Positions 7,273 to 16,498 of a stretch of DNA of 64,000 nt are shown here, in pieces. Made by a program: the position numbers and the translations under genes. This stretch comes from Roseomonas sp. E05 (GTDB taxonomy: Bacteria; Pseudomonadota; Alphaproteobacteria; Acetobacterales; Acetobacteraceae). The stretch covers positions 1-64,000 of the forward strand of contig NZ_JASIRT010000013.1 in NCBI RefSeq assembly GCF_030063475.1, read 5' to 3'. The notes under the pieces were generated by a model. That model was not told where the DNA came from, did no database searches, and saw only the letters and a list, made by a program, of their open reading frames with translations. How positions within the stretch are numbered: the first letter of the stretch is position 1; each line of letters starts with the position of its first letter.

Positions 7273-9357
7273 ATGCCATCGCGCCCCTATGTGATGCCGC
7301 GCGCCGGGCTGCGCGTGGCGGAGTGGCTGGAGCAGGGGCTGGGCGCCGACCCCGGGCTGCTCCGCCTGCGTTTCGCCGCCCGGGTCACGCTGCTGGTCGC
7401 TCTCGCGGCGCTGGGCCTCATTGCCCTGCACCGCTGGGCGGCCATGCCCGTGCCAGCCGCCGCGCTCGGCTTCATGGTGGCGCAGTTCAGCGGCGCGGCG
7501 GTGCGCGACCCGACGCCGCGGGCGCAGGCGGTCACGACGCTCCTAATCGGGCTTCCGGCCCTGGCGGGCGCCGCGCTCGCCTCCGTCGTCGCCCCCTGGC
7601 GCTGGGCAACCGATCTCGGCTTCCTGCTGGTGGTCTTCGCGGCCGCCCTGGCGCGTGGCCGGGGGCTGCGGCTGGCGGCCTGCGGCATGCAGGGCTTCGT
7701 CGGCTTCTACATCGCCCAGCTCCTGCAGCTGCAGCCGGAGCAGTTGCCTTATGGCGCCGGGGCCGTGGGCTTCGTCATCCTGACCGCGCTGCTGGTCCGC
7801 CTGGTGCTGTTCCCCGAGCGGCCGGCGGCTGCCCTGCCGCGCCTGGTGCGGAGCGTGGAGCGCCAGGCCGCCCATCTGCTGGACGAGGTGCGCCGATCAC
7901 CTCCGGCCGGAGAGCCGCGCCGCCTGATCCGCCGGCGGGCGCGGCTGCAGGAGGCGATCCTGGCCGCGGAGGAACAGATCGAGCGGCTGCATGGTGCCGG
8001 GGAAGGGGGGATGAGCCGGCTCACCATGCAGCTTCTGGAACTGCAGCTCGGTGCACAGCGGGTTGCGCTGCTCTGCACGGACCCTGCGCGGGAAGGGCAG
8101 GCCGGGCCAGCCCTGCTCCACCGGCTCGACCGGATCATCCGGCAACTGGGCCTGTCGCCCGGCGGTGGAGAACCGGCCGCCCGCCAGGAGGCGCGGGATC
8201 ACACCCCGCTCGGTCACGCCCTGGAGCGCCTGTCCGCCACCGTGCGGGACCTGCCCCGCGCGCCGGGGGCGATCCTGACGGCGGCCCGGGAGCGGCTGCC
8301 CCTGGGCGAGGCGGAGAAGCCCGCCGCGGCGGATGCGTCGCAGGGCGGCGGAGTGGAGGTGGGTTGGCTCGGTCCTGGTGGGCGGCAGGTCATTCAGGTC
8401 ACGGTGGCGAGCGGCGCGGCCATGCTGCTGGGCCAGCTGCTGTCCAGCCAGCGCTGGTACTGGAGCGTGCTGGCGGCCTTCATCATCTTCGCCGGCACCG
8501 GGCCGCGCACTGCGACCCTGACCAAGGCCCTGCAACGGATCCTCGGAACGCTGCTCGGCATCGGTGCCGGGCTGGCCATCGGTGCGGCGGTGCAGGGCAA
8601 CCAGGGGCTGATTCTGCTGCTGGCCCTGCTCTGCGAATTCCTGGCCTTCTATGCCTTCCAGGCGGCCTATGCGGTGATGATCTTCTGGATCACCGTCATG
8701 CTGTCGCTGCTCTATGCGCTGCTCGGCCACTTCCAGGCCGGGCTGCTGGAAATCCGCCTGGGCGAGACGGTCATCGGCGCGGCGGCGGGCATGGCCGTGG
8801 CGGCGGCGCTGCTGCCACGGCGGACGCGCGATGCCCTGCGCGAAGCCGGGCTCGGCTTCCTGCGCGCACTCTGCGCCGTGCTCGGCTCCCGGCCGTGGGA
8901 GGCACCCCATCCCGAGGCGGCGGCACATTCCCAGGCCGGTCCTGTGCGCCGGTGCGTGCAGACCCTGCGCGCCGCGGCCGGTCCGCTCGACCGCGGCTGG
9001 GCCGTGGCAACGCCGCCCGCGATGCGGGAGACCGTCCAGGCCGCGATGGCCTGTGCTTACCTGCTTGACGAATGGCTGGCCCTGTGCCGGCGGGGCGCGC
9101 CGCAATCCGGCGACGTCGCCGCCCTGCGCGCGGATCTGGAGCGGATCATCGAGGCCATCGAGTGTGGCGCGCCCCTGCCCGCAGGCGGCGGCACGGCTGG
9201 CGCACCGGGCGGTGAGGGTACCGCCCTGGCCGCGCTCACCCAGGCGATCCACCATTTCGCCGCCGCTCTCGACGCAGCCTTGCGGCGTGGCCGACTTGGC
9301 GCCGGCCTTGCGGCGTTCTGGCCCTTTCGGAGTGCCGGCACGCGGCCCGCCGGCTAG
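7273..9357 (+). CDS. FUSC-family inner-membrane protein (aromatic acid exporter-like)
   Basis: 694 residues with the repeated architecture of FUSC/YccS/AaeB proteins: a first membrane block around residues 35-180, a long cytoplasmic segment rich in Arg/Glu helices (about 185-365), a second membrane block (about 370-520, including WSVLAAFIIFAGTGPRTATL), and a soluble C-terminal region. Known relatives such as AaeB pump hydroxylated aromatic acids with a small HlyD partner; no such partner is adjacent. ATG at 7273 follows a gagag ribosome-binding site. A long alternative frame from 7260 is a GC-bias shadow. Confidence 0.8.
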   Translation: MPSRPYVMPRAGLRVAEWLEQGLGADPGLLRLRFAARVTLLVALAALGLIALHRWAAMPVPAAALGFMVAQFSGAAVRDPTPRAQAVTTLLIGLPALAGAALASVVAPWRWATDLGFLLVVFAAALARGRGLRLAACGMQGFVGFYIAQLLQLQPEQLPYGAGAVGFVILTALLVRLVLFPERPAAALPRLVRSVERQAAHLLDEVRRSPPAGEPRRLIRRRARLQEAILAAEEQIERLHGAGEGGMSRLTMQLLELQLGAQRVALLCTDPAREGQAGPALLHRLDRIIRQLGLSPGGGEPAARQEARDHTPLGHALERLSATVRDLPRAPGAILTAARERLPLGEAEKPAAADASQGGGVEVGWLGPGGRQVIQVTVASGAAMLLGQLLSSQRWYWSVLAAFIIFAGTGPRTATLTKALQRILGTLLGIGAGLAIGAAVQGNQGLILLLALLCEFLAFYAFQAAYAVMIFWITVMLSLLYALLGHFQAGLLEIRLGETVIGAAAGMAVAAALLPRRTRDALREAGLGFLRALCAVLGSRPWEAPHPEAAAHSQAGPVRRCVQTLRAAAGPLDRGWAVATPPAMRETVQAAMACAYLLDEWLALCRRGAPQSGDVAALRADLERIIEAIECGAPLPAGGGTAGAPGGEGTALAALTQAIHHFAAALDAALRRGRLGAGLAAFWPFRSAGTRPAG

Positions 9358-9526
9358 CCCAGGACCAGGGCCGGCCACTGCCGGAGCGCGATGACCCTCA
9401 ATCTGCCCGCCCGCCATGCCAGGCCCGTGCTGCCGGCGAAGCAGGGTGTACGCCTGCTCCGCGGCATGCCTTTGCCGAGAACCGAGTTGACCGTGTCATC
9501 CCGGACCCTGCCATCCGCTCCCGCCT

Positions 9527-11095
9527 TCAGGCCGCCCGGCGCATCCGCCGGGCCAGCATCTCGCCGATCATCACGCAGGTGAAATGCAGGTTGGCCCGGC
9601 AGTCGCTCGGCATGATCGAGGCATCGCCCACACGCAAACCCCGCACGCCGCGCACGCGCAGGTCGGGGTCCACGACGCCGCGCGGGTCCTCGTGGGCGGT
9701 CATGCGGCAGGTGCCGGCGGCGTGCTGGATGTCGCCGGCCTGCTCCAGCATCAGCGCGTCCAGCGCGTCGTCCGGCAGGGCGGCGGCCTCGGCCATGTCC
9801 AGCCCGGTGTCGCCGAAGGTGGCGGCCGTCACGATGCGCTGCACCGGCGCCATCGCCGTCAGCCGGGCGAGGCGCCGCACCCCGTCGCGCAGCCGCAGCC
9901 GGTCGGCGGGATGGTCGAGCATGTTCTCCTCCACCTCCGGCTGCGCCTCGGGCGCGGCGGAGACCAGCCGCAGTTCCCCGCGTGAGAGGGCATCGTAGAG
10001 CGCGACGCCGATGCCGCCGGCCGGGGAGGGCTCCTCGCCGGGCGGCAGGTTGCGGTGGTTGTAGGCCACCATGATCATGTCGCGCTCGCCGCCGAAGCCG
10101 CTGCTGTAGGTGACGCAGCAGTTGGTGTGGCGCGCGTCCCGCCCGCGCGCGCGGTGCTCCGGGCGCAGCGCAAGGCTCGCGCGCAGGATGGGATGGTCCA
10201 TGAAGTGCCGCCCCACGGCCGGCTGGTCGTGCAGCACGGGGATGCCGAGCGCCGCCAGCGCCGCCGCCGGCCCGATGCCGGAGCGCATCAGGATGGCCGG
10301 GCTGTGGATGGCGCCGGCGCAGAGCACCACCTCGCGCGCGGCCAGCTCCTGCCATTCGCCGCTGCCCTCGAAGCGCACGCGCACGCCGCACGCCGCCTTG
10401 CCCTCGAACAGCACCCGGTCCACCAGCGCGCCGCCGCGGATCTCCAGGTTCGGGCGGCCGCGCGCCGGCTCCAGATAGCCGTCATTGGTGGTGACGCGCT
10501 GCCCGTCGCGGCTGTTGATCGGATGGCAGGAGACGCCTTCGCCCTCAGGCGCGTTCTGATCGGGCTTCCAGGGATAGCCGGCGGCGAGGGCGGCCTCGCG
10601 CAGCGCCAGGTCCACCGCGCCCCATTCGGCGAGCGGCGTGCGATGCACCGGCAGTGGCCCGCCACGCCGGATGCCGGGCGCGGTGCCGGTCTCCGCGTCA
10701 TCCTCGATGGCGTCGAAGACCGGCAGCACCTCGACCGCCGACCAGCCCTCGCAGCCCGCCTCCGCCCAGGCGTCGAAGGCCGCCGGCACGCCGCGGATGG
10801 CGATCTGCGCGTTGACTGTCGAGGAGCCGCCGAGCGCCCTGCCGCGCCAGTAGAAGCGCGGCGCCTGCGTCCGCGTGCGGCGGGCCATCAGCTCCGGCCA
10901 CTGCCATTCGGCCTGGTGCGTGGGGCTGTGCATGAAGGGAATGATGTTGGCGCTGCGCAGGGCGGGGGGCGCCTCGGCGCTCCGCCAGTCGCGCCCCGCT
11001 TCCAGCAGCAGCACGCGGCGGGAGGGGTCTTCCGACAGCCGCGCGGCAAGCGGCGCGCCGGCCGAACCCGCGCCGACCACAATCACATCATGCAT
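9527..11095 (-). CDS. GMC-family FAD-dependent oxidoreductase (choline/alcohol dehydrogenase type)
   Basis: 522 residues. The N-terminal FAD motif is DVIVVGAGSAGAPLAARLSE, the GMC signature 1 is GRALGGSSTVNAQIAIRG, signature 2 lies around CAGAIHSPAILMRSGIGP, and the C-terminal active-site region carries HAAGTCRM and a histidine in ANLHFTCVMIGE. Such enzymes oxidise primary alcohols (choline, polyethylene glycol, sugar alcohols); the substrate is not evident. The start is placed at ATG 11095, which leads straight into the FAD motif and has ggag 11 bases upstream; an ATG 30 bases earlier adds an unlikely PRKPGEPSS leader. It converges with the FUSC gene; the 169-bp gap shows nothing distinctive. 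Confidence 0.84.
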   Translation of the reverse strand: MHDVIVVGAGSAGAPLAARLSEDPSRRVLLLEAGRDWRSAEAPPALRSANIIPFMHSPTHQAEWQWPELMARRTRTQAPRFYWRGRALGGSSTVNAQIAIRGVPAAFDAWAEAGCEGWSAVEVLPVFDAIEDDAETGTAPGIRRGGPLPVHRTPLAEWGAVDLALREAALAAGYPWKPDQNAPEGEGVSCHPINSRDGQRVTTNDGYLEPARGRPNLEIRGGALVDRVLFEGKAACGVRVRFEGSGEWQELAAREVVLCAGAIHSPAILMRSGIGPAAALAALGIPVLHDQPAVGRHFMDHPILRASLALRPEHRARGRDARHTNCCVTYSSGFGGERDMIMVAYNHRNLPPGEEPSPAGGIGVALYDALSRGELRLVSAAPEAQPEVEENMLDHPADRLRLRDGVRRLARLTAMAPVQRIVTAATFGDTGLDMAEAAALPDDALDALMLEQAGDIQHAAGTCRMTAHEDPRGVVDPDLRVRGVRGLRVGDASIMPSDCRANLHFTCVMIGEMLARRMRRAA

Positions 11096-11188
11096 GGATG
11101 ACGGTTCTCCGGGCTTCCTGGGCACTGACCCGCCCAGGCTACGACGCCCATCGCTCCGGCGCGAGAGGCGGCGGGCCGTGCGGCAGGC

Positions 11189-11560
11189 TCAGCCCGGGCC
11201 GAGTTCCATCAGCTGCGCCGCCTTCAGGGCCGCCTCGCGCGAGGGCGGGACGATGGCCTCCACCCGCGCCGTCAGCAGCACGACGCTGACCACCTTCGCG
11301 ATCCACTCGATGTGCAGTTCGCGGGAGAACCAGAAGGCCTCATCCGGGCGGCCGGCGGCGGCGGCCGAACGCTCGCGGGCCTCGACGAGCAGATTCCGCA
11401 GCCCTGCGCGCATCCGCTCGCCGGCCATGGCCTGCCGACAGTCGGCGACGGCACGCTCGGCGCCCTGGAAGGCCAGGGTGGCGTCCGGGCTGCGGCGGCG
11501 GAGGCGCGCCTCTTCCAGTGTGTCGTCGAGCAGGAGGTTCAGGAAATCCCGGATCAGCAT
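11189..11560 (-). CDS. Conserved-looking hypothetical protein, 123 aa
   Basis: Not recognised. The ATG at 11560 has an aaggaga ribosome-binding site 7 bases upstream, which supports a real gene; the longer frame up to 11812 would run into the promoter of the TRAP gene. The product is mostly helical, rich in Ala/Arg/Glu, with a hydrophobic C-terminal stretch (IAKVVSVVLLTARVEAIV) that could be amphipathic or a weak membrane segment. It lies between the GMC gene and the divergent TRAP operon and may act with either. Confidence 0.55.
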   Translation of the reverse strand: MLIRDFLNLLLDDTLEEARLRRRSPDATLAFQGAERAVADCRQAMAGERMRAGLRNLLVEARERSAAAAGRPDEAFWFSRELHIEWIAKVVSVVLLTARVEAIVPPSREAALKAAQLMELGPG

Positions 11561-11716
11561 GGCTGCTCTCCTTGGCCATTCCGGAAATGGTGGGCGCGCC
11601 GGGCGGCGACCCGCAAGCGCCACGGCGAAGACGGGCGATCCTGCCGCACCAATTCGGCGTGACCGCGGCCTTCCGCGCCCGCAGGGGCCGGGCAGCATGG
11701 CTTCCTGCCCGTATCG

Positions 11717-11740
11717 TTGTCCTGTCCTACAATGGGACAA
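11717..11740. promoter_or_regulatory. Candidate operator upstream of the TRAP operon
   Basis: Inverted repeat ttgtcc / ggacaa separated by 12 bases, with the half-site tgtcc repeated inside, centred about 90 bp before the dctP start. A gtatac hexamer lies further downstream at about 11778. Both are typical forms of GntR (FCD)-family operators, which often control organic-acid TRAP transporters, but no regulator gene is adjacent. Confidence 0.3.
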
Positions 11741-11817
11741 GGGCCTTGCGCAGCCAGGAAAGCTGTCCGTATTCTGTATACCGCCCTTGCTACCCGGCCA
11801 AACGAGGAACAACGTCC

Positions 11818-12813
11818 ATGGTTGAAATCACCCGCCGCGCGGCTTTCGCCGCCGCAGCCGGTCTTGCCATGCCCTGGGTTGCCGCTCCGGCCCATGCGCA
11901 GACCACCCGCATCCGCTTCGCCCACCCGCACCCCGAGAGCGACAGCTGGCACCGCGCCGCGCTGCTCTTCGCCCGGACGCTGAAAGAGCGCTCGGACGGG
12001 GCCATCACCGTTCAGGTCTTCCCCAACGGCGCACTGGGCAGCGATCCCACCATCATCTCCGCCGCGCGCGGCGGCACGCTGGACATCGCGCTGACCGGCA
12101 ACCCCTACTTCACCGGCCTGGCGCCGAAGCTGAACGTGCTCGACCTGCCCTTCCAGTTCCGCGACCGCAAGCACGTCGCCGCAGTGCTGGACGGCCCGAT
12201 CGGCGACAAGCTGAAGCCGGAGCTGGAGCCCTCGGGGCTGGTGGTGCTGGGCTTCTGGGATATCGGCTTCCGCAACCTGACCAACTCGCGCCGCGCCGTG
12301 CAGACCGCCGCCGACATCGAGGGGCTGAAGATCCGCACCACGCCGAACCCGGCGCATATCAAGGCCTTCCAGCTCCTCGGCGCGAACCCGACGCCGCTCG
12401 CCTTCACCGAGCTGTTCACCGCGCTGGAGACGCGCACCGTGGACGGACAGGAGAACCCGACGACGCTGATCCTGAACGCGCGCTTCTTCGAGGTGCAGAA
12501 GCATCTCAGCCTGACGCGCCACGCCTACACCGCCGGCATCCTGGCGATGTCGAAGCAGCGGCTGGACTCCCTGCCGGAGAAGCATCGCGAACTGATCCGC
12601 GCCGTGGCCGCCGAGGTCACCCCGAAGCAGCGGCAGATGAACGAGGATGCCGAGCCCGGCTCCATCGCCAAGCTGAAGGAGGAGGGCATGCAGGTGGTCG
12701 CGGAGCCGGACCGCGAGTCCATGGCCAAGATCGTGGTCGCCCCGGTGCGCGCCGAATACACCAGCCAGTTCGGCGCGGAACTGCCCGAAGCCATCCACGC
12801 CACCGGCGCCTGA
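11818..12813 (+). CDS. dctP: TRAP transporter solute-binding protein, DctP family
   Basis: 331 residues with a signal peptide ending around AHAQ (residues 26-28), followed by the DctP core: FAHPHPESDSWHRAALLFA, FPNGALGSD, the conserved arginine loop in GLKIRTTPNPAHIKAFQLLG, and TALETRTVDGQENP, which contacts the ligand carboxylate. It binds an organic acid in the periplasm and delivers it to the DctQM permease encoded downstream. ATG 11818 is chosen because the signal peptide begins there; the open frame upstream covers the promoter. First gene of a four-gene operon that has a cyclase-family hydrolase between receptor and permease. Confidence 0.9.
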   Translation: MVEITRRAAFAAAAGLAMPWVAAPAHAQTTRIRFAHPHPESDSWHRAALLFARTLKERSDGAITVQVFPNGALGSDPTIISAARGGTLDIALTGNPYFTGLAPKLNVLDLPFQFRDRKHVAAVLDGPIGDKLKPELEPSGLVVLGFWDIGFRNLTNSRRAVQTAADIEGLKIRTTPNPAHIKAFQLLGANPTPLAFTELFTALETRTVDGQENPTTLILNARFFEVQKHLSLTRHAYTAGILAMSKQRLDSLPEKHRELIRAVAAEVTPKQRQMNEDAEPGSIAKLKEEGMQVVAEPDRESMAKIVVAPVRAEYTSQFGAELPEAIHATGA

Positions 12814-12841
12814 GCGCGACCCCAGCCGGAGAATGCGCGCC

Positions 12842-13513
12842 ATGCGCCTGATCGACCTGTCCATGCCCATCGCGCCGCATTTCCGCTGGCGTCCGGAGAT
12901 CTCCGTCACTGGCGACATCGCCGCCGGCGACCAGTTCCGCGTGACGAAGCTGCACACCACCTGCCACGGCTTCAGCCATGTGGACGCGCGCGCGCATATC
13001 CTGGCGGACGCACCGACCATCGAGAGCACGCCGCTCGACCGCGTGGTCGGGCCGGCCCGCATCTTCGACCTCCGCGCGGCGCCGGATAACGCCGCCATCG
13101 ACGCTGCCCGCCTGCGCGCCGCCGATCCTGGCGGGCCGGAGGGCGAGATCCTGCTGCTCTCCGCCGGCTGGGACGGCCGCCGCGACCGCAACACCCGCGA
13201 GTTCTGGACCGAATCCCCCTGGCTGACGCGCGACGCGGCGGAATACCTCGCCACCCTGAAGCCGACGGCGGTGGCCTTCGACTTCCCGCAGGACTTCCCG
13301 ATCCGCCTGCTGCTGGACAAGCAGGAAGTTCCCTTCGACCAGCATGTGACGCATGACGTGCTGCTGCGCCACGGCGTGACGCTGATCGAGTACCTGATCA
13401 ACACCACGGCGTTGGAGGGCAGCCGCACCTTCCTCTGCGCCGCGCCGCTGCTGATCCCGGGCGCCGACGGTGCGCCGGCACGGGTCTTCGCCATCGAGGG
13501 CCTGGCGGCATGA
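12842..13513 (+). CDS. Cyclase-family (kynurenine formamidase-like) metal-dependent hydrolase
   Basis: 223 residues of the PF04199 family, which includes bacterial kynurenine formamidase and other amide or ester hydrolases. The metal-site motif normally reads HxGTHxDxPxH; here it is CHGFSHVDARAH, keeping His42, His46, Asp48 and His52 but with Phe-Ser in place of Gly-Thr and Arg in place of Pro. A second family block is FDFPQDFPIRLLLD, and the conserved late His-Asp region is FDQHVTHDVLL. ATG 12842 has ggaga 9 bases upstream; an ATG 9 bases earlier is too close to it. Its stop overlaps the dctQ start (ATGA), so the hydrolase is coupled to the transporter and probably acts on the imported compound. 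Confidence 0.8.
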   Translation: MRLIDLSMPIAPHFRWRPEISVTGDIAAGDQFRVTKLHTTCHGFSHVDARAHILADAPTIESTPLDRVVGPARIFDLRAAPDNAAIDAARLRAADPGGPEGEILLLSAGWDGRRDRNTREFWTESPWLTRDAAEYLATLKPTAVAFDFPQDFPIRLLLDKQEVPFDQHVTHDVLLRHGVTLIEYLINTTALEGSRTFLCAAPLLIPGADGAPARVFAIEGLAA

Positions 13514-14025
13514 TCGCCCGCCTCGCCCGGCTCTCGGACAGGGTCTTCGCCCTGGCCGAGTGGCTGCTGGTGTTGGCATTGGGAATCATGGTGGTGATGG
13601 TCTTCGGGAATGTGGTGCTGCGCTACGCCTTCAACTCCGGCATCACCGTCACCGACGAAATCTCGCGCCTGCTCTTCGTCTGGCTCACCTTTCTCGGCGC
13701 CGTGGTGGTGCTGCGCCAGGGCGGCCATCTCGGCTTCGATCTGGTGACGGGCGCGCTTCCCAAGGCCGGGCGGCACGTCTGCCGCATCATCTCCGGCCTG
13801 CTGATCCTGGTCTGCTGCGCCGTCTTCCTCTGGGGCGCCTGGCTGCAGACGGCGCTGAACATGGGCAACCTGGCGCCCGTCTCCGGCGTGCCGCTGGGCT
13901 GGACCTATGCCTCCGCCGTGGTGGCGGGCGTCGGGCTGGGCCTGCTGGCGCTCGTCGACCTGACCGCCGCGCTCATGGGCCAGGAGCCGCCAGAGCGCCA
14001 CATGGAAGGGGAGGCCGGCGCGTGA
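13510..14025 (+). CDS. dctQ: TRAP transporter small permease, DctQ family
   Basis: 171 residues with four predicted membrane helices (about 15-37, 50-67, 90-110, 128-150). The family pattern is seen in NVVLRYAFNSGITVTDEISR and LFVWLTFLGAVVVLRQGGHLG, where the conserved Arg/Glu cluster near helices 1-2 contacts the large subunit. It starts within the stop of the cyclase gene and overlaps the GTG of dctM by four bases, so translation is coupled on both sides. Confidence 0.9.
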   Translation: MIARLARLSDRVFALAEWLLVLALGIMVVMVFGNVVLRYAFNSGITVTDEISRLLFVWLTFLGAVVVLRQGGHLGFDLVTGALPKAGRHVCRIISGLLILVCCAVFLWGAWLQTALNMGNLAPVSGVPLGWTYASAVVAGVGLGLLALVDLTAALMGQEPPERHMEGEAGA

Positions 14026-15299
14026 CGCTGTTCATCTTCGCCGCCTCGCTGCTGGGCGCGATGGCGGTGGGGATGCCCATTGCTTTCGCGCTGATGGCCT
14101 CCTCGCTGGCGCTGATGTGGCATCTGGACCTCTTCCAGCCTCAGGCGATGGCGTTGCAGATGCTGAACGGCGCCGACAGCTTCGCGCTGCTCGCCATCCC
14201 CTTCTTCATGCTGGCGGGCGAGGCGATGAACGCGGGTGGCCTCTCACGGCGCCTCGTGCATCTCGGCATGGCGCTGGTCGGACATGTGCGCGGCGGCCTC
14301 GGCTATGTGGCGATCGTCGCGGCGATCTTCCTCGCCTCGCTCTCCGGCTCGGCGGTGGCGGACACCGCGGCGCTGGCCGCCGTGCTGATGCCGGTGATGC
14401 GGCAGGCCGGGCACGACGTGCCGCGCGCGGCGGGGCTGATGGCGGCGGGCGGCATCATCGCGCCGGTGATCCCGCCCTCGATCGGCTACATCGTCTTCGG
14501 CGTGGCGGCGAACACCTCGATCACCGCGCTGTTCCTGGCCGGCGTCGTCCCCGGCATCCTGATGGGCGCGGCGCTGGCCATCACCTGGGCGATCGTCGCG
14601 CGGCGCGAGAGCTCGGCCGTGATGCCGGTGATGAACGGCGCCGAGCGGCTGGCGGCGCTGCGCGACGCGGCGCTGGCGCTGGTGCTGCCGGCGCTCATCA
14701 TCGGCGGCCTGAAGTTCGGCATCTTCACGCCGACCGAGGCGGCGGTGGTGGCCGCGGTCTATGCGCTCTTCGCCGGAATGGTGATCTATCGCGAGCTGAA
14801 GCCGCGCGACCTGCCCCAGGTGATGCTGAACGCCGTGCGCACCAGCGCGGCGGTGATGTTCCTGGTCGCCGCCGCCTCCGTCTCGGCCTACCTCATCACC
14901 ATCGCCGACATCCCCGGCGAGGTGCGGAACCTCCTCGAACCCTTCATGGGCGATCGCATCAGCCTGATGCTGGCCATCATGCTGCTGGTCATCCTCGTCG
15001 GCACCGCGCTCGACTTCATCCCGACCATCCTGATCCTCACGCCGGTGCTGATGCCCATCGTGCGCGAGGCCGGCATCGACCCGGTCTATTTCGGCGTGCT
15101 GTTCATCCTGAACTGCGCCATCGGGCTGCTGACGCCGCCGGTCGGTGCGGTGCTGAACGTGGTCTGCGCGGTGGCGAGGGTCCGCATGGGCTCGGTGATC
15201 CGGGGCGTGCTGCCCTTCCTGACCTCGCAGGTCGTGGTGCTGCTGGCGCTGACGCTGATGCCGTGGCTGGTACTCGGTCCGCTGCGCTGGCTGCGCTGA
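14022..15299 (+). CDS. dctM: TRAP transporter large permease, DctM family
   Basis: 425 residues, about 12 membrane helices, sodium-driven transport subunit of the tripartite carrier. Typical blocks are NGADSFALLAIPFFMLAGEAMN, GSAVADTAALAAVLMPVM, IAPVIPPSIGYIVFG and, near the end, LLTPPVGAVLNVVCAVA. The start is the GTG at 14022, which overlaps the dctQ stop (GTGA) and begins exactly at the family N-terminus (TLFIFAASLLGAMAVGMP). Confidence 0.92.
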   Translation: MTLFIFAASLLGAMAVGMPIAFALMASSLALMWHLDLFQPQAMALQMLNGADSFALLAIPFFMLAGEAMNAGGLSRRLVHLGMALVGHVRGGLGYVAIVAAIFLASLSGSAVADTAALAAVLMPVMRQAGHDVPRAAGLMAAGGIIAPVIPPSIGYIVFGVAANTSITALFLAGVVPGILMGAALAITWAIVARRESSAVMPVMNGAERLAALRDAALALVLPALIIGGLKFGIFTPTEAAVVAAVYALFAGMVIYRELKPRDLPQVMLNAVRTSAAVMFLVAAASVSAYLITIADIPGEVRNLLEPFMGDRISLMLAIMLLVILVGTALDFIPTILILTPVLMPIVREAGIDPVYFGVLFILNCAIGLLTPPVGAVLNVVCAVARVRMGSVIRGVLPFLTSQVVVLLALTLMPWLVLGPLRWLR

Positions 15300-15303
15300 A
15301 CGG

Positions 15304-15331
15304 GGGAGGGCAGGCGCCAGCCTGCCCTCCC
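15304..15331. terminator. Bidirectional terminator-like hairpin after dctM
   Basis: Perfect 12-bp stem gggagggcaggc / gcctgccctccc with a gcca loop, filling the 37-bp gap between convergent dctM and the secondary alcohol dehydrogenase. There is no U-tract; function inferred from strength and position. Confidence 0.55.
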
Positions 15332-15336
15332 GCATC

Positions 15337-16413
15337 TCACGGCGTGATGGCGACCTTCAGCACGCCGTCGCGCTGATGGCTGAACAGGTCATAGGCTTCC
15401 TCGATCCGGTCGAGCGGGAAGCGGTGGGTCACCAATGGCTTCAGGTCCAGCCGCCCGCCGGCGATCACCTCCATCAGCCGCCGCATCCGCTCCTTGCCGC
15501 CGGGGCAGAGGGTGGTGATGATGCGGTGATCGCCGAGGCCGGCGGCGAAGGCATCCAGCGGAATGCGCAGGTCGCTGGAATAGACCCCGAGCGAGGAGAG
15601 CGTGCCGCCCGGCCGCAGCACGCGCAGCGCTGCCTCGAAGGTGCCCTGGGTGCCCAGGGCCTCGATCGCGACATCCACGCCGCGCCCGCCGGTGATCCGG
15701 CGGATCGCCTCCACCGGGTTCTCCTGCGAGAAATCCACCACATGGTCGGCGCCCAGCCGCCGCGCCATTTCCAGCCGTTCCGGCACGCGGTCCACGGCGA
15801 TGATGGTGGTGGCACCCATCAGCCTGGCGCCGCCCGTGGCGCAGAGGCCGATCGGCCCCTGGGCGAAGACGGCCACCGTGTCGCCGATGCGGATATGCCC
15901 GCTCTCCGCCCCGCCGAAGCCGGTGGACATGATGTCCGGGCACATCAGCACCTGCTCGTCGGTCAGCCCTTCCGGCACGGGCGCGAGGTTGGCCATCGCA
16001 TCCGGCACCAGCACGTAGTCCGCCTGGCAGCCGTCGATCGTGTTGCCGAACTTCCAGCCGCCGAGGGGCTTCCAGCCATGCGCGGTGCCGGCGCCGTCCT
16101 GCGAGCAGAAGCCGCAGAGGCAGGCATTGCTGTGGCCGCTCGGCGTGATGGCCCCGGCGATCACCCGCTGCCCCTCGCGATAACCCTTCACCGCCCCGCC
16201 CAGCCGCTCGATCACGCCCACCGGCTCGTGACCGATGGTGAGCCCCTCGGCCACCGGGTACTCGCCCTTCAGGATGTGCACGTCGGTGCCGCAGATGGTG
16301 GTGGTGGTGATACGCAGCAGCGCGTCCAGCGGGCCCACCTCCGGCACGCGCTTCTCCCGCAGCTCGATCCGGCCCGGCCGGACGAAGACGGCGGCCTTCA
16401 TGGTCTTCGGCAT
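15337..16413 (-). CDS. Zinc-type alcohol dehydrogenase, secondary-alcohol (isopropanol) dehydrogenase-like
   Basis: 358 residues. Catalytic zinc ligands appear as Cys41 (TICGTDVH) and His62-Glu63 (IGHEPVGVIE). Several blocks match the NADP-dependent secondary alcohol dehydrogenases typified by Thermoanaerobacter brockii enzyme rather than classical ADH: GWKFGNTIDGCQADYV, PDIMSTGFGGAE, and the late CPGGKERMRRL. The cofactor motif is FAQGPIGLCA. ATG 16413 follows a gggagg ribosome-binding site 6 bases upstream. It interconverts a small secondary alcohol and ketone; natural substrate unknown. Confidence 0.84.
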   Translation of the reverse strand: MPKTMKAAVFVRPGRIELREKRVPEVGPLDALLRITTTTICGTDVHILKGEYPVAEGLTIGHEPVGVIERLGGAVKGYREGQRVIAGAITPSGHSNACLCGFCSQDGAGTAHGWKPLGGWKFGNTIDGCQADYVLVPDAMANLAPVPEGLTDEQVLMCPDIMSTGFGGAESGHIRIGDTVAVFAQGPIGLCATGGARLMGATTIIAVDRVPERLEMARRLGADHVVDFSQENPVEAIRRITGGRGVDVAIEALGTQGTFEAALRVLRPGGTLSSLGVYSSDLRIPLDAFAAGLGDHRIITTLCPGGKERMRRLMEVIAGGRLDLKPLVTHRFPLDRIEEAYDLFSHQRDGVLKVAITP

Positions 16414-16498
16414 GCTTGCCTCCCTGGCTATGCCGTGCAGGGAAGCCCCCCCGGCTGGCCGACGCCCTGATCGAGCGCAGGCCACGCGCCTGCCCGTC

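Noticed and set aside
14244-15335. 363-codon open frame antisense to dctM
   Set aside because: Composition is His/Arg/Gln-rich with no domain; it is a mirror of the GC-rich dctM codons, which encode a clear TRAP permease.
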